DNA from: Idiomarina aquatica
GTDB taxonomy: Bacteria > Pseudomonadota > Gammaproteobacteria > Enterobacterales > Alteromonadaceae
DNA: 64,000 nt
Assembly: GCF_003987185.1 (NCBI RefSeq)
Contig: NZ_PIPS01000004.1
Coordinates: 124,001-188,000 of the forward strand
Direction of reading: 5' to 3'
Shown: piece after piece, positions 10,228 to 20,413 of the stretch
How positions within the stretch are numbered: the stretch's first letter is position 1
Layout: every line of letters begins with the position of its first letter
Position numbers and translations under genes: made by a program
Notes under the pieces: generated by a model
Told to the model about the DNA's origin: nothing
What the model saw: the letters and a program-made list of their open reading frames with translations, nothing else
Databases searched by the model: none

Positions 10228-10905
10228 CTACCCTACACTGTAGGACAAAATTCGGGAAATGTGGCTGCGGGGTAAGCCTGTTTTTTCATGCCAGTGATTG
10301 ATTGCGGTCTGCACCTGCCGGAGCCCTTTCTGGCTGGTGACTGACGCATCCAGTAAGCGATAGTTAGCGAGCGCCCTGACAACATCAGGTGAGGTTACAA
10401 AACCGTCCCAACCCAGCATTCGTAACGCGTACTGCGAGGTGTTACCACCTAGCCTTGCGCCGTTTTTCTTTAACAACAATAATAGCCCAACCTGATCGCT
10501 ATTAGGCCACTGCGCCAAAAAGCGTCCAAAACTGCCATACTCTTCGCCGACCTCGACGATCATTCGGGCATTAATCGGCACCGTTATAATTTTTTGAAAA
10601 TTACGGACAATACGTTCGTCGTTTGCCAACGCTTCAAGACGCTCCGGCGGCACTTGTTGCCAGTACAGCGGCACAAAACCACTGAAGGCCTGTTCAAATT
10701 GCGGCCATTTATTATCAATAACCTGCCACACAAAGCCAGCGCGGAAAATGCATCGAGTGAGCAGTGATAAAACGCGATCGTCTGTTAACTGCATCAATTG
10801 TTCATCAGACGCCAATGTTGGCATTTGAGCAAGCATATTCTGCTCGCCGCCTTTGCGTTCGCACGCGCGGTCATAAAATATCGAGAAATCTGGGATTTTA
10901 GCCAT
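10228..10905 (-). CDS. DNA-3-methyladenine glycosylase I-like protein
   Basis: 225 residues from the internal ATG (MAKIPDFSIFYDRACERKGG). A longer frame starts at a GTG at 10950, but there is no room for a ribosome site there. The region LTRCIFRAGFVWQVIDNKWPQFEQAF matches the Tag-type HhH glycosylase core, with the Trp and Phe residues that stack on alkylated adenine. Late Tag zinc-ligand residues are not obvious. Repair of N3-methyladenine is the family role; exact specificity is open. Confidence 0.65.
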   Translation of the reverse strand: MAKIPDFSIFYDRACERKGGEQNMLAQMPTLASDEQLMQLTDDRVLSLLTRCIFRAGFVWQVIDNKWPQFEQAFSGFVPLYWQQVPPERLEALANDERIVRNFQKIITVPINARMIVEVGEEYGSFGRFLAQWPNSDQVGLLLLLKKNGARLGGNTSQYALRMLGWDGFVTSPDVVRALANYRLLDASVTSQKGLRQVQTAINHWHEKTGLPRSHISRILSYSVG

Positions 10906-11000
10906 GGTTAGATCCGCTCTGTCATCCGACTGAATAAACGATGCTATCACCTTTTAGGTTCAAAATTGTTAAACTAGCGCATGCATTATAAGGAGGCATC

Positions 11001-11279
11001 ATGGCACGCGCACACGCTCTACACATATTAGTACAAACCAAAGATGAAGCAGAAGATCTTAAGAAACAGCTAGCCGGCGGCGCTAAATTTGCCGATTTGG
11101 CACGTAAACACTCACTTTGCCCTTCCGGCAAAAAAGGCGGTGACCTGGGTGAATTCCGACGTGGCGAAATGGTACCGGCCTTCGACAAGGTTGTGTTCGG
11201 TAAACCGACACTGGAAGTTCACGGCCCGGTAAAAACGGCCTTTGGCTGGCATCTGATTAAAACGCTTTCCCGAGGCTAA
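11001..11279 (+). CDS. ppiC: Parvulin peptidyl-prolyl isomerase
   Basis: 92 residues, nearly identical in size to E. coli PpiC and consisting of one parvulin domain: [11 protein letters not shown], the [15 protein letters not shown] loop, and a C-terminal FGWHLIKTL. Cytoplasmic and without a signal peptide. A consensus ribosome site (AAGGAGG) precedes the ATG. A strong terminator follows directly. Confidence 0.95.
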   Translation: MARAHALHILVQTKDEAEDLKKQLAGGAKFADLARKHSLCPSGKKGGDLGEFRRGEMVPAFDKVVFGKPTLEVHGPVKTAFGWHLIKTLSRG

Positions 11280-11287
11280 CCACGCCA

Positions 11288-11320
11288 TTTGGCGCGCCGT
11301 TAAACGCGCGCCAAAATTTT
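11288..11320 (+). terminator. Intrinsic terminator after ppiC
   Basis: TTTGGCGCG/CGCGCCAAA stem (9 bp) with a 10-nt loop, followed by ATTTT. It overlaps the 3' end of convergent yaiI and could serve both directions. Confidence 0.7.
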
Positions 11321-11743
11321 ATCCAGTTCATTAGCAAACTGCATACGGTCGCGTTGGTGCAACGGCGGTGGGCCACCGGTGTGTTCACCACTACTGCGCA
11401 TGGTGTCCATAAAGTCGCGCATATTCAGTCGCGAGCCGATGTTACTCTTAGTGAATAATTCACCTCGCGGGCTTAACGCCAGCCCATCTTTTTTAATCAC
11501 ATCAGCGGCCAACGGAATGTCCGCCGTGATCACCAAGTCACCCGGCTGACAACGTTCAGCAATTTCGTTATCCGCAACATCAAAACCGGACGATACCTGC
11601 ATGGTGCGAATCCATTTCGACGGCGGTACACGCAACGGCTGATTGGCCACCAAAATCAGTGGCAGTTGCTTGCGCTCAGCCGCTCGATACAAAATGTCTT
11701 TAATAACCGTAGGACACGCGTCGGCGTCGACCCAAATCTTCAT
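11300..11743 (-). CDS. yaiI: YaiI/YqxD family (DUF188) protein
   Basis: 147 residues from an ATG with GGAG five bases upstream; an upstream in-frame extension is not used. The PIN-like DUF188 pattern is plain: [17 protein letters not shown] at the N-terminus, [25 protein letters not shown] mid-protein, and the C-terminal [11 protein letters not shown]. The acidic residues suggest a metal-dependent nuclease fold, but no activity is established. Its promoter region overlaps that of the divergent diguanylate cyclase gene. Confidence 0.9.
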   Translation of the reverse strand: MKIWVDADACPTVIKDILYRAAERKQLPLILVANQPLRVPPSKWIRTMQVSSGFDVADNEIAERCQPGDLVITADIPLAADVIKKDGLALSPRGELFTKSNIGSRLNMRDFMDTMRSSGEHTGGPPPLHQRDRMQFANELDKILARV

Positions 11744-11884
11744 CGTTGCTCCGTTGTCTCGAATAACCACAGTAAGTGTGAGCAAAAAAGCATTTTCTGT
11801 GCTAAAAAGCCCATAGAACATGCTTTTAATTCATTCCCTGCAGTGTATCGCTGTCGGAACAAATGGCAACTTTATCGTACTACT

Positions 11885-12772
11885 ATGATCACAAGCTCGT
11901 TTGCTGATATTGCTGAATACATGGATCTTCTGCTCGATGCCATCTGCGTCGTCGATGAGCACAGCCGTTTCCATTATCTCAGTCCCGGTGCTGAACGGGT
12001 TTTCGGTTACCACCCCGACGAAATGGTTGGTCGCTCCATGCTTGACTTTATTCATCCCGACGACCGCTTGATGACTCAAAAAACCGCACACCGGGTTAAT
12101 CACGGCGGGGAGGTGACACACTTCGAGAACCGTTATCTCCGTAAAGATGGCTCCGTTGTGCACATTTTATGGTCGGCGCGGTGGTCCGAACGCGATCAGA
12201 TGCGTGTCGGTGTCGCCCGTGATATCTCCGGCCAAAAACAGTTAGAAGCCGAACGAGAACGTCTGATCAAGCGGCTTGAGCAAATGGCGCTAACGGATGC
12301 TTTGACCGGATTACCCAACCGCGTATTGTTGTATGATCGTATTAAAACGGCAACCACTCGGGCGCAGCGTGACGGCAATGATATCGGCCTGCTGTATCTG
12401 GATCTGGATCGCTTTAAGCACATAAACGACACCTATGGGCATGCAACCGGTGATGAATTATTAAAAGCTGCGGGCTTGCGCATTCAAAGCGCCATTCGAG
12501 CAACGGACAGCGTCGCACGTATTGGCGGTGATGAATTCGTGGTGTTGGTGGATGCCATTGATACGCCGGACGCGTTAACGGCAGTGGCAGACAAGATCCA
12601 TGATGCCTTATGTCAACCGTTACAACTTCCGCACGGTGAAGACATTATTACCGCCAGTATCGGCATCGCCAGGTGGCCGGAGCATGGCCATACCATCGAG
12701 CAATTACTGCACCATGCCGACCAGGCTATGTATCGCGCCAAGCGTAATGGCGGCAACCGCGTTGCTGTCTAA
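11885..12772 (+). CDS. PAS-GGDEF diguanylate cyclase
   Basis: 295 residues when read from the ATG at 11885. Translation from 11666 is also open but the extra N-terminus has no domain character. A PAS domain covers roughly residues 8-125 (YLSPGAERVFGY, FENRYLRKDGS), followed by a short coiled coil and a GGDEF domain with an intact GGDEF active site. RATD sits exactly five residues before GGDEF, the product-inhibition I-site. It should make cyclic-di-GMP in the cytoplasm in response to a PAS ligand. No clear ribosome site, so the start is provisional. Confidence 0.88.
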   Translation: MITSSFADIAEYMDLLLDAICVVDEHSRFHYLSPGAERVFGYHPDEMVGRSMLDFIHPDDRLMTQKTAHRVNHGGEVTHFENRYLRKDGSVVHILWSARWSERDQMRVGVARDISGQKQLEAERERLIKRLEQMALTDALTGLPNRVLLYDRIKTATTRAQRDGNDIGLLYLDLDRFKHINDTYGHATGDELLKAAGLRIQSAIRATDSVARIGGDEFVVLVDAIDTPDALTAVADKIHDALCQPLQLPHGEDIITASIGIARWPEHGHTIEQLLHHADQAMYRAKRNGGNRVAV

Positions 12773-12784
12773 GCAGCAACGCGG
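12757..12784. terminator. Perfect 11-bp hairpin at convergent gene ends
   Basis: CCGCGTTGCTG/CAGCAACGCGG with a TCTAAG loop that contains the GGDEF gene stop codon. It lies between the convergent cyclase and DUF885 genes. There is no T-run, so it may be a bidirectional or Rho-assisted end. Confidence 0.5.
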
Positions 12785-12798
12785 CTCACTCGGTTTAC

Positions 12799-14664
12799 TT
12801 AAGCGCTTTTCTTCTCGCTAATGTAGTCATTAACGAACTGCTCAAGGATGTTTAACGGTACCGGACCACTGCCAAGCACAACATCGTGGAATTCACGGAT
12901 ATCGAACTTATCGCCAAGCTCCGTTTTCGCTTTCTCACGCAACTCCAAAATCTTATTCATACCAATTTTGTAAGCTGTTGCCTGACTTGGCATGACGATA
13001 TGACGTTCGACCATTTTCACCGCATCCGATTTTGCATTTGGCGTATTGGTCACATAAAAGTCGATACCTTCTTCACGCGTCCATTTCTTCGCATGAATGC
13101 CGGTGTCCACAACCAAACGCACCGCACGCCATAACTCCATCGCTAAACGACCAAAGTCCGAATACGGGTCTTTATACAGCCCAATTTCTTTTGGCAGCTT
13201 CTCGGTATAAAGTCCCCAGCCTTCGCTGTAGGCTGTATAGCGTCCGAAGCGACGGAATTTAGGAATGCCTTCCAGCTCTTGTTGAATCGCGATTTGCATG
13301 TGGTGACCCGGAATACCTTCATGGTAAGCCAGTGCTTCCATCTGGTAAGTCGGCATGGCCGCCATATCATAAAGGTTGGCATAGTAAGTACCCGGACGCG
13401 TTCCATCCATCGACGGTTGTTGATAAAACGCTTTACCCGCCGATTTTTCACGGAAAGGTTCAACCGCTTTCACAATTAAACCCGCTTTCGGTTTGTTAAT
13501 GAACAACTCGTCCAGACGACCACGCATGTTATCAATGTATGCGGTTGCTTCGTCCAGGTAGCGTTTACGCCCCTCTTCGGTATTCGGATAAATAAAGTCT
13601 TCATTGTTGCGCATGTGCACAAAGAATTCCTGCAACGTGCCTTCAAAGCCAACGTCTTTCATGATGCCGCGCATTTCCTCGTGGATGCGCTCAACTTCAC
13701 TCAAGCCGATCTGATGAATCTCGTCGGCCGTCAGGTCGGTCGTTGTTGTGCGCTGCAAGGCATTATTGTAAAACGCTTCACCTTCCGGGAATTTCCAGGC
13801 ACCGTCTTTGGTGTCCGCTTGCTCGGCAATCGCTTCTACCGACGCGATGAGGTTCTCGTAGGCCGGCTTCACGGATTCCAGCATGGCTTTTTCAGCCGCT
13901 GCCAGAAGCGCATCACGCTGGTCTTCTTCGATTTCCAGGTTTTCAACTTTTTTCGTAAAGTCAGCCCAAAGCGCGCTCGCTTCACCATCGTCAAATGGCG
14001 CGCCGGTAATGATGTTTTTGCTGTCGCTGATCACATACGGGTAGACGAATTTCGGCGCGATTATGCCTTTCTCGGCACGCAGCTCAAGGTTCTCCCCTAG
14101 CTGCTCAAATAACGCCGGAAGGCCGTTAAGACGCGCAATATAATCTTCGGCATCATCCACCGAGCTAATGCCATGCTGGTTAATCAGCAACGACGCTACG
14201 CTCGAATGCAGGCCAAACATTTGGTTTACCGGGTAGTTATAATGACGCCATTTGAAATCGGCAATCTCGTTTTCCAGCTTCTGCTTCATCAGCATCCAGC
14301 TGATCTTGGTCTGCTCATCAAGCTTCGACTCATCGATCGCAAGCACTTGTTGCAAATGCTTTTTCTGCAGCGCTAAGTCTTCTTGCGCCTGCTCTTCAGA
14401 AATATCATCCCACTTGTCCTGATCGTCTTTAATACCCAAATACGACTGATACATCGGGCTGCGCATGACATTTTCCATAAAAATGTCTTCGAATAACTGG
14501 TTCGCTTTTTCCGACTCACTTTGCTGCGTTTCTTGCTGAGCCGGCTCGGCCGCTGTTTGTTGCTCAGCCGTGGCCGACGTCGCTTCTTGTTTGCTTGCCT
14601 CTGAACAGGCGGTTGTCATCAGCACCAGCGACACCGCCAGCGCAATTCGTTTGTATTCGAACAT
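12799..14664 (-). CDS. DUF885 family lipoprotein, putative zinc peptidase
   Basis: 621 residues. Lipobox LMTTAC at Cys20, then a low-complexity Gln/Glu/Ala linker to about residue 52, then the DUF885 domain. The HEGIPGHH motif, typical of this family, and the downstream segment YSEGWGLYTEKL provide likely zinc ligands and catalytic Glu. Proteins of this family are suspected peptidases, and the lipid anchor places it in the periplasm or outer membrane. The leader and full-length domain indicate an intact gene. Confidence 0.85.
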   Translation of the reverse strand: MFEYKRIALAVSLVLMTTACSEASKQEATSATAEQQTAAEPAQQETQQSESEKANQLFEDIFMENVMRSPMYQSYLGIKDDQDKWDDISEEQAQEDLALQKKHLQQVLAIDESKLDEQTKISWMLMKQKLENEIADFKWRHYNYPVNQMFGLHSSVASLLINQHGISSVDDAEDYIARLNGLPALFEQLGENLELRAEKGIIAPKFVYPYVISDSKNIITGAPFDDGEASALWADFTKKVENLEIEEDQRDALLAAAEKAMLESVKPAYENLIASVEAIAEQADTKDGAWKFPEGEAFYNNALQRTTTTDLTADEIHQIGLSEVERIHEEMRGIMKDVGFEGTLQEFFVHMRNNEDFIYPNTEEGRKRYLDEATAYIDNMRGRLDELFINKPKAGLIVKAVEPFREKSAGKAFYQQPSMDGTRPGTYYANLYDMAAMPTYQMEALAYHEGIPGHHMQIAIQQELEGIPKFRRFGRYTAYSEGWGLYTEKLPKEIGLYKDPYSDFGRLAMELWRAVRLVVDTGIHAKKWTREEGIDFYVTNTPNAKSDAVKMVERHIVMPSQATAYKIGMNKILELREKAKTELGDKFDIREFHDVVLGSGPVPLNILEQFVNDYISEKKSA

Positions 14665-14758
14665 GTGTCATCTCCTATCAGTTTGCCAACTTGATAACCG
14701 TTACGCCGCGGGATGTCAACGCAAGGGCGACCGCAGGGGCGATTGTTACGTTGGGCGG

Positions 14759-16135
14759 TTAACGCAAGCGCCTAATCCAGGCCGCAATGTCAGTACTTAG
14801 GTTCTCGTCAAATCCTTCCGGTAGCTCTGCGTATAACTCAATGTTGCCATCCGTTGTCGGTTGCAGCATATGATTATAGTTAGCCAACATCTTTACCTTA
14901 GTAGCGGGATGACGGCAAGAGGCTAGCGCCTGCTCGAGGCCGGCAACGTTTTCAACCGCCGGCACTTGCACATCCTTATCCCCGTTTAGTATCAAAGCAG
15001 GAACGCAGACTCGTTGCCAATGCTGGGTGGGGTCCGTCGCCAAAATTGAAAATAACGCCTTATCGTTCACATTATCGACGGCCAGCGTATAAGTGTCTGC
15101 TCCGTATTGCTGATAGACGTCTCGCTGCTGCTCGCTCAGCGACGCCAACCATGCTTTGGCCTGTTGCTCCCGAGCCTTATCATCCGGCGCATTAAGCACA
15201 ATCGCATAATACTCCCGTGCGATCTGCTGCAGCACTTCAGCCTGTTCTGCGGAAGCGCCACGCGCCATCGACTCGGTTTTATCCTGCAAGACAATGGCAT
15301 CGATACCATTAAGTCCGACGCCACCCAGTGAGATCACAAAATCGGCATTGACCTCAGCCAGCGCCATCGCGACCACTGTTGCCCCCTCACTGTGACCAAC
15401 AAAACCAATTTTTTCCGGGTTGATCGCCTTCATGCTACGAATCAACTGGTACGCTGCCTGGATATCCTGCGCATACTGCTCAACCGTTGCCTGTGTATAA
15501 TCGCCGCCAGAACGTCTGACGCCTCGCTTATCGAAGGTAAACAGCGCAATACCCTGTTTCGCCAGTTCAATACCAAAGTTACGGTAGGGCTTTTTGCCGG
15601 CAAAAGAGCCATCACGATCGCTCGCACCGCTGCCGCCGGAGAGAATAACCACCGGCGCTTGCGGTTGATTCACCGGCTGATACAAGGTGCCGCTCAACCA
15701 CGAACCATCAGCGGACTGGAAACGCAGCTCATCAAGCTCTGTGACGCCTTCGGGCAGAGAAGCCAAATAATCATCATGGGTCAGGCTTTGAGTCGGGCAT
15801 AACTCAACCGGCAACGCCATACCCTGATTGAGCGCTCCGGCCAGGCAACCTTCATTATTTGGCTGTAACTGCAATGCCGCGCCCAGCGTCGGTAACTGCA
15901 TTGATAACGTGTTCACCGTTTGACGGAATGCAGTGACCGGAATGTTCTGTACACCTTGCGCCGGACTTCTCACGTTAGCCGTTGTAGTATGAGGGGTTTT
16001 AAACACCTCGAGTTCTAATGGCATCTGCTGGCCATTCGGCAACGCAACATGTCCAGCCCATTTTAAGTGTTCATCCTGCGCTACCGTTGCAAACGTCATG
16101 GGTATCAGTAACGCGGCAATACAAAATCTAATCAT
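14759..16135 (-). CDS. Exported alpha/beta hydrolase
   Basis: 458 residues from the ATG at 16135, preceded by GGAGA. A longer open frame would start at 16276 but would bury the signal peptide (MIRFCIAALLIPMTFATVAQ). A beta-rich N-terminal domain of ~120 residues precedes an alpha/beta hydrolase domain with the nucleophile elbow VGHSEGATV and the oxyanion/strand segment ILSGGSGASDRDGS. A late NGDKDVQVP and NYNHML supply the probable Asp and His. Likely a periplasmic esterase or peptidase; substrate unknown. Confidence 0.82.
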   Translation of the reverse strand: MIRFCIAALLIPMTFATVAQDEHLKWAGHVALPNGQQMPLELEVFKTPHTTTANVRSPAQGVQNIPVTAFRQTVNTLSMQLPTLGAALQLQPNNEGCLAGALNQGMALPVELCPTQSLTHDDYLASLPEGVTELDELRFQSADGSWLSGTLYQPVNQPQAPVVILSGGSGASDRDGSFAGKKPYRNFGIELAKQGIALFTFDKRGVRRSGGDYTQATVEQYAQDIQAAYQLIRSMKAINPEKIGFVGHSEGATVVAMALAEVNADFVISLGGVGLNGIDAIVLQDKTESMARGASAEQAEVLQQIAREYYAIVLNAPDDKAREQQAKAWLASLSEQQRDVYQQYGADTYTLAVDNVNDKALFSILATDPTQHWQRVCVPALILNGDKDVQVPAVENVAGLEQALASCRHPATKVKMLANYNHMLQPTTDGNIELYAELPEGFDENLSTDIAAWIRRLR

Positions 16136-16310
16136 CACAGTCTCCGGTCTACCAGCCCCGTTTGAAACAACAAGGCGATCTGTTGCGGAGTATAGCGACG
16201 GTACGGTTGTTCGCCAGTGAAATTTTTTATGCTGACCTCGTTCATCAGAGCGAGTCGATGCCGTTGGACTCGCCAATTTTGATTACTATACTGAAGCAAT
16301 CAGCCGTCGT

Positions 16311-17360
16311 ATGGGAAATGGCTATTTGTTAAACCCTGAGAATTGGACACTACTTCAAGGCGTGGCCGTATTTGGGCTCTGTGCCCTCGTCATTGCCATT
16401 GCCGGTACTCGTATTACACGCATTGTTGATCAGCTTGCCGACCGCACAGGGATCGGAGAAGCGGCAGCAGGTGCCGTGTTGCTGGGTGCAACAACCTCAC
16501 TGGGGGGATCGGTATTGTCGGTGACCGCTGCCTGGAACGGTAATGCCGATTTGGCGCTCAGTAATGCCCTTGGCGGCATTGCGGTGCAAACCTTTTTCCT
16601 GGCAGTGGCCGATATGGTCTATCGCCGCGCGAACCTCGAGCATGCCGCAGCGTCAGCGCCGAACATGATGCAAAACGCACTGCTCATCATGCTGCTGTCG
16701 CTGATTCTGATGACCCCGCTGTTACCTAACGTCACGATCTGGAACATACACCCGGTCACGCCGCTACTTTTTCTGGTTTATGTCTACGGTATTACCCTTG
16801 TGCATCGCGCGCACCATGCGCCTATGTGGGCGCCAACACAAACTCGGGAAACCCGTGAGGACAAGCCGGACGATATTAGCCAAATGCCGCCGATGGTGCG
16901 GCTGGTCAGCGAGTTTTTTGTGCTGTTTGTGGTATTGGGTTTTGCCGGCTATTTACTGGAACCTTCCGCCTCTGTGATCGCCGCCGAAACCGGGCTGACC
17001 CATACTGTGGTGGGTGTAATGCTAACCGCCATTAGTACCTCCACACCGGAGTTGGTCACATCAGTCGCTGCCGTTCGCCGTGGCGCCTTAACGCTCGCAG
17101 TCGGCGGCATCATTGGTGGCAACGCATTTGATACGTTATTTACCGCCGCGTCGGATATCGCCTACCGTAACGGCTCAATTTATCACTCGATGACCGACGA
17201 CATCTTATTCTGGCTTTGTCTTACCCTGTTAATGTCCGCCGTTTTGCTCATGGGGCTGATTCGGCGAGAGCGCCAGGGTCCGGGTCGTATTGGCCTCGAA
17301 AGCCTGCTGATAACGCTACTTTATATGGGTGGTGTGTGGCTGATGTTCAGCCAGGTTTAA
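16311..17360 (+). CDS. Sodium/calcium exchanger family (CaCA) membrane protein
   Basis: 349 residues with ~10 hydrophobic helices. The two inverted alpha-repeats are visible: the first near residues 47-85 (GATTSLGGSVLS, SNALGGIAVQT), the second near 228-275 (LTAISTSTPELVTS, GGIIGGNAFDTLF). These form the ion-binding core of cation/Ca2+ antiporters. The first repeat has Thr-Ser where an acidic Pro-Glu is common, so ion specificity may differ. Divergent from the exported hydrolase, with a 175-bp shared promoter region. The ribosome site is weak. Confidence 0.83.
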   Translation: MGNGYLLNPENWTLLQGVAVFGLCALVIAIAGTRITRIVDQLADRTGIGEAAAGAVLLGATTSLGGSVLSVTAAWNGNADLALSNALGGIAVQTFFLAVADMVYRRANLEHAAASAPNMMQNALLIMLLSLILMTPLLPNVTIWNIHPVTPLLFLVYVYGITLVHRAHHAPMWAPTQTRETREDKPDDISQMPPMVRLVSEFFVLFVVLGFAGYLLEPSASVIAAETGLTHTVVGVMLTAISTSTPELVTSVAAVRRGALTLAVGGIIGGNAFDTLFTAASDIAYRNGSIYHSMTDDILFWLCLTLLMSAVLLMGLIRRERQGPGRIGLESLLITLLYMGGVWLMFSQV

Positions 17361-17597
17361 CGTTTAAAGTCCCGTTATCCCCCGCTTAACCTTTTATACA
17401 ATATGTGTAAATTTTGTGACAGGTCTGCACGGGTCATAGCGTTTACCACTCGCATTATCGAAAGCCAATATTCCCACCCAGTAGAACTGTGTAATTTGTT
17501 AACAATACGTGATGTATCCGTAGGCAGTATCCAGCACTTAAAACACCTAAGTAGGTATCGCAAGTACCCGACAATCAAAGGAAAGTGGGAAAGAATA

Positions 17598-20306
17598 ATG
17601 GAACGACTTAATGGTATCACCCTCGGCATATTGCTCGCCTGTTCAATGCCAATGCTCGCACAGGCACAACAAGCAGAAGCTCAAAACTCTGACGCTCAAG
17701 AACAAAGTGACAATAACGAAAAAGTAGCAACAGAGAGCGGTTTAGAAGTTATTTCGGTGACCGCAACGAAACGAAAAACCAAGTTAATGGAAACCCCGGT
17801 TGCAATCTCAGCGCTAAGCGAAGAGGTACTTAAGCAAAATGGCGTAAATAATATTAGAGACATCGCAGACTTAGTTCCTGGTCTGGATATTTCAACCGCA
17901 ACCGATCAATCAGCCCCTGTTATTTCCATGCGTGGTGTTCGCTCAACAAACATTACTGAGCTGGGTGACCCGGCAGTAGGCGTCCATCTCGACGGTATAT
18001 ACTCACCCCGGATGCAAGGTGCGCTGGCACTGATGTACGACGTTGACCGAATCGAAGCGCTTCGCGGGCCACAAGGAACCTTGTTCGGCCGTAACTCAAC
18101 CGTCGGCAGCATTAATGTTATCTCTGCAAAACCTGAATTTGGTGAACTATTTGGCAGCGTGAGCGGCGAACTGGGACGATTCAATGCACGTAGCATTGAA
18201 GGTTTTATCAACATTCCAGTAAACAGCGAGTTTGCAATCCGCGTTTCTGGTAAAGGACTCAAACGTGATTCGTATCTTGAAGGCTACTGGGATCCGAATC
18301 AGTATGACCTACGCCGTTTATCCGATGAGGTTATCAATGCAGAAGTTATCGCCGAAGACTCGTATTCCGGTGTCGGCTCAACACTCACTCAGCGAGAGAA
18401 CTGGTGGATTGATGGTGCCGGTACCGATCCCGAAAGACAACGCATTAGAGCCCTGACTCGTGCCGGAGCAGATGATTTCTACAACAATGCGAACGAGTAT
18501 TCTTACCGGGTCAGTGCGCTTTGGGAACCGCTCGATAGCAACTTCTCCAATCACACCGTTTTCCAACAATACATAAATGATAGCGGCAACAACGTTGATC
18601 TCGTTAATTGTGAAAAATTATCAGGACGTTCCACCGAGTACGGCGGTGACTGCTCAACGTTTTTACCCAGCGACAATACCTACCAAGCGGTCGTCAACGT
18701 ACCGGGTGAGCTCAACCTAGACATAACTTACCTTCGAAACACCTTTAACTATACGTTTGACAACGACATGAGTGTCGTGTGGTTGCTCGGCTATGAGGAC
18801 ATGGAACGCGCCTCAGCCCAAGACAGTGAAGTGGCGTTGGATCCATGGGATGGAGCAACCTACTTCCTTGATGGCACTGGCGCAGAATCTTATTCTACCG
18901 AGGTGCAGTTGCAGTCGAATGATTACGGTGACTTAGTTTGGATAGCGGGACTGAATTACTTCCATGAACAAACAACCACCTACGGTTATTACGACAACCC
19001 CATGGACGACAAGTCATTTTGGGATCAGCCTGATCGCTCTACCGATGCCTACGCGTTGTTTGGCCAAGCCACTTACAATCTAACGCAGAAACTGCACTTA
19101 ACCTTAGGTTATCGGTTCAGCGACGAAACTAAGGAAGACAAAGGTGGGCGAACCTACCGTTGTTCCAATGCCGACGGTTGCGCACCGGGCTGGCTTAACC
19201 GCACGGCACTGAATGATTTACCCGTGGACTACTTCGAAGACCCATCGATTTACGCGTCTTACTTTGCCAATGACAATAAGGGAAGCTGGACACGTAATGA
19301 CTTTCGCGTTGGGCTTGATTACGACCTAACTGATGCGACCATGATTTACAGTTATGTCGCCTCAGGGTTTAAAGCCGGCGGTATTGGCGATGTGTATGAG
19401 GTGGTCAATGACCGAACCGGCGAAACCACCCGCTTTGAGACCCAGTTCGATCCCGAAGAGGTTCTCACCTGGGAGGTGGGAGCTAAGTCAAGCTTGCTGG
19501 ATAACTCATTAAACCTTCAGGCGGTGTTCTTCTATACGGATTACACCGATATGCAATACGCATCGGTTGGCTCTATTGGCAACGTCGAGCGTTTGTCACC
19601 GGTTGAAGGTGAAGATGGTACGCCGATCCTCGATGACGACGGCAACCCGATTCTCGACTACCAAAACCAACCGGTTATTGCCTACTACACACAAAATGTG
19701 CCGGGCTCAACCATCAAAGGTATTGAGCTTGAATTTGACTGGAAACCCTACGAAAACGGCCGCGTGAATGGTTATGTTACCTGGACAGATGCCACCATCA
19801 CGGAAGACTGGATTACCAAATGGGATTACGATCCAGAGTACTTGTTTAACTTATCCTACGAGGAGTCCATCGACCCGACTAATACGTTGCTTACCACCAA
19901 TTTAAAAGGCAACAACCTGGCGATGACACCAGAGTACACCGCCAATTTAAGTTACACCCACACCGTTAATTTGGGCGATTATGGATACATCCATGGTTGG
20001 TTTAACGTGAGTTGGAAGGATGATTCTTATTCAACCATCTGGAACGTCGACAAACATTTGGATGATATGGCGTTTGCAGTGCCGGATGATGCGGTAGCCT
20101 ACATGGATGACTCACGTGACGCTTTTGCCGTAGTGAATGCCTCACTGAAGTATGAGCCACAAAATCAAAACTGGTTTGCTGAGATCTTTGTCAATAACGC
20201 AACCGATGAAGTCATTCAATACTGGAACAATACAACCAAAGGCTTTGCTAAAGGTAGTTTCGGTATGCCGAGATACTACGGCATCCGCGCAGGTATTAAG
20301 TTCTAA
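17598..20306 (+). CDS. TonB-dependent outer-membrane receptor, probable glucan/oligosaccharide transporter
   Basis: 902 residues from the ATG preceded by GGGAAAGA; the open frame extends upstream but lacks a leader there. Signal peptide ends AQAQ-QA. The TonB box region (LEVISVTATKRK) is followed by a plug domain (residues ~60-190, with LRGPQGTLFGRNSTVG) and a ~680-residue barrel with a C-terminal aromatic residue (IKF). It lies directly upstream of an exo-glucanase and a two-component pair, so import of beta-glucan fragments is the best inference. Confidence 0.85.
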   Translation: MERLNGITLGILLACSMPMLAQAQQAEAQNSDAQEQSDNNEKVATESGLEVISVTATKRKTKLMETPVAISALSEEVLKQNGVNNIRDIADLVPGLDISTATDQSAPVISMRGVRSTNITELGDPAVGVHLDGIYSPRMQGALALMYDVDRIEALRGPQGTLFGRNSTVGSINVISAKPEFGELFGSVSGELGRFNARSIEGFINIPVNSEFAIRVSGKGLKRDSYLEGYWDPNQYDLRRLSDEVINAEVIAEDSYSGVGSTLTQRENWWIDGAGTDPERQRIRALTRAGADDFYNNANEYSYRVSALWEPLDSNFSNHTVFQQYINDSGNNVDLVNCEKLSGRSTEYGGDCSTFLPSDNTYQAVVNVPGELNLDITYLRNTFNYTFDNDMSVVWLLGYEDMERASAQDSEVALDPWDGATYFLDGTGAESYSTEVQLQSNDYGDLVWIAGLNYFHEQTTTYGYYDNPMDDKSFWDQPDRSTDAYALFGQATYNLTQKLHLTLGYRFSDETKEDKGGRTYRCSNADGCAPGWLNRTALNDLPVDYFEDPSIYASYFANDNKGSWTRNDFRVGLDYDLTDATMIYSYVASGFKAGGIGDVYEVVNDRTGETTRFETQFDPEEVLTWEVGAKSSLLDNSLNLQAVFFYTDYTDMQYASVGSIGNVERLSPVEGEDGTPILDDDGNPILDYQNQPVIAYYTQNVPGSTIKGIELEFDWKPYENGRVNGYVTWTDATITEDWITKWDYDPEYLFNLSYEESIDPTNTLLTTNLKGNNLAMTPEYTANLSYTHTVNLGDYGYIHGWFNVSWKDDSYSTIWNVDKHLDDMAFAVPDDAVAYMDDSRDAFAVVNASLKYEPQNQNWFAEIFVNNATDEVIQYWNNTTKGFAKGSFGMPRYYGIRAGIKF

Positions 20307-20321
20307 AAACTCACCCCACCT

Positions 20322-20354
20322 ACCTGCAGTCACTTGAGAAAAGTGATTGCAGGT
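20322..20354 (+). terminator. Stem-loop between TonB receptor and GH3 genes
   Basis: 14-bp stem ACCTGCAGTCACTT/AAGTGATTGCAGGT (one G-T pair) with loop GAGAA, starting 16 nt after the receptor stop. With no T-tract it may attenuate or stabilise mRNA rather than end transcription, giving different receptor and enzyme levels. Confidence 0.5.
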
Positions 20355-20413
20355 CACTCGTTAACACCAAATTTAGTCGTTATATCAGCCGAATACCCAC
20401 GAGGAGAACCTAA

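Noticed and set aside
13615-14100. 161-codon frame opposite the DUF885 gene
   Set aside because: Antisense shadow of a full-length conserved gene; composition is that of a reverse-complement frame.
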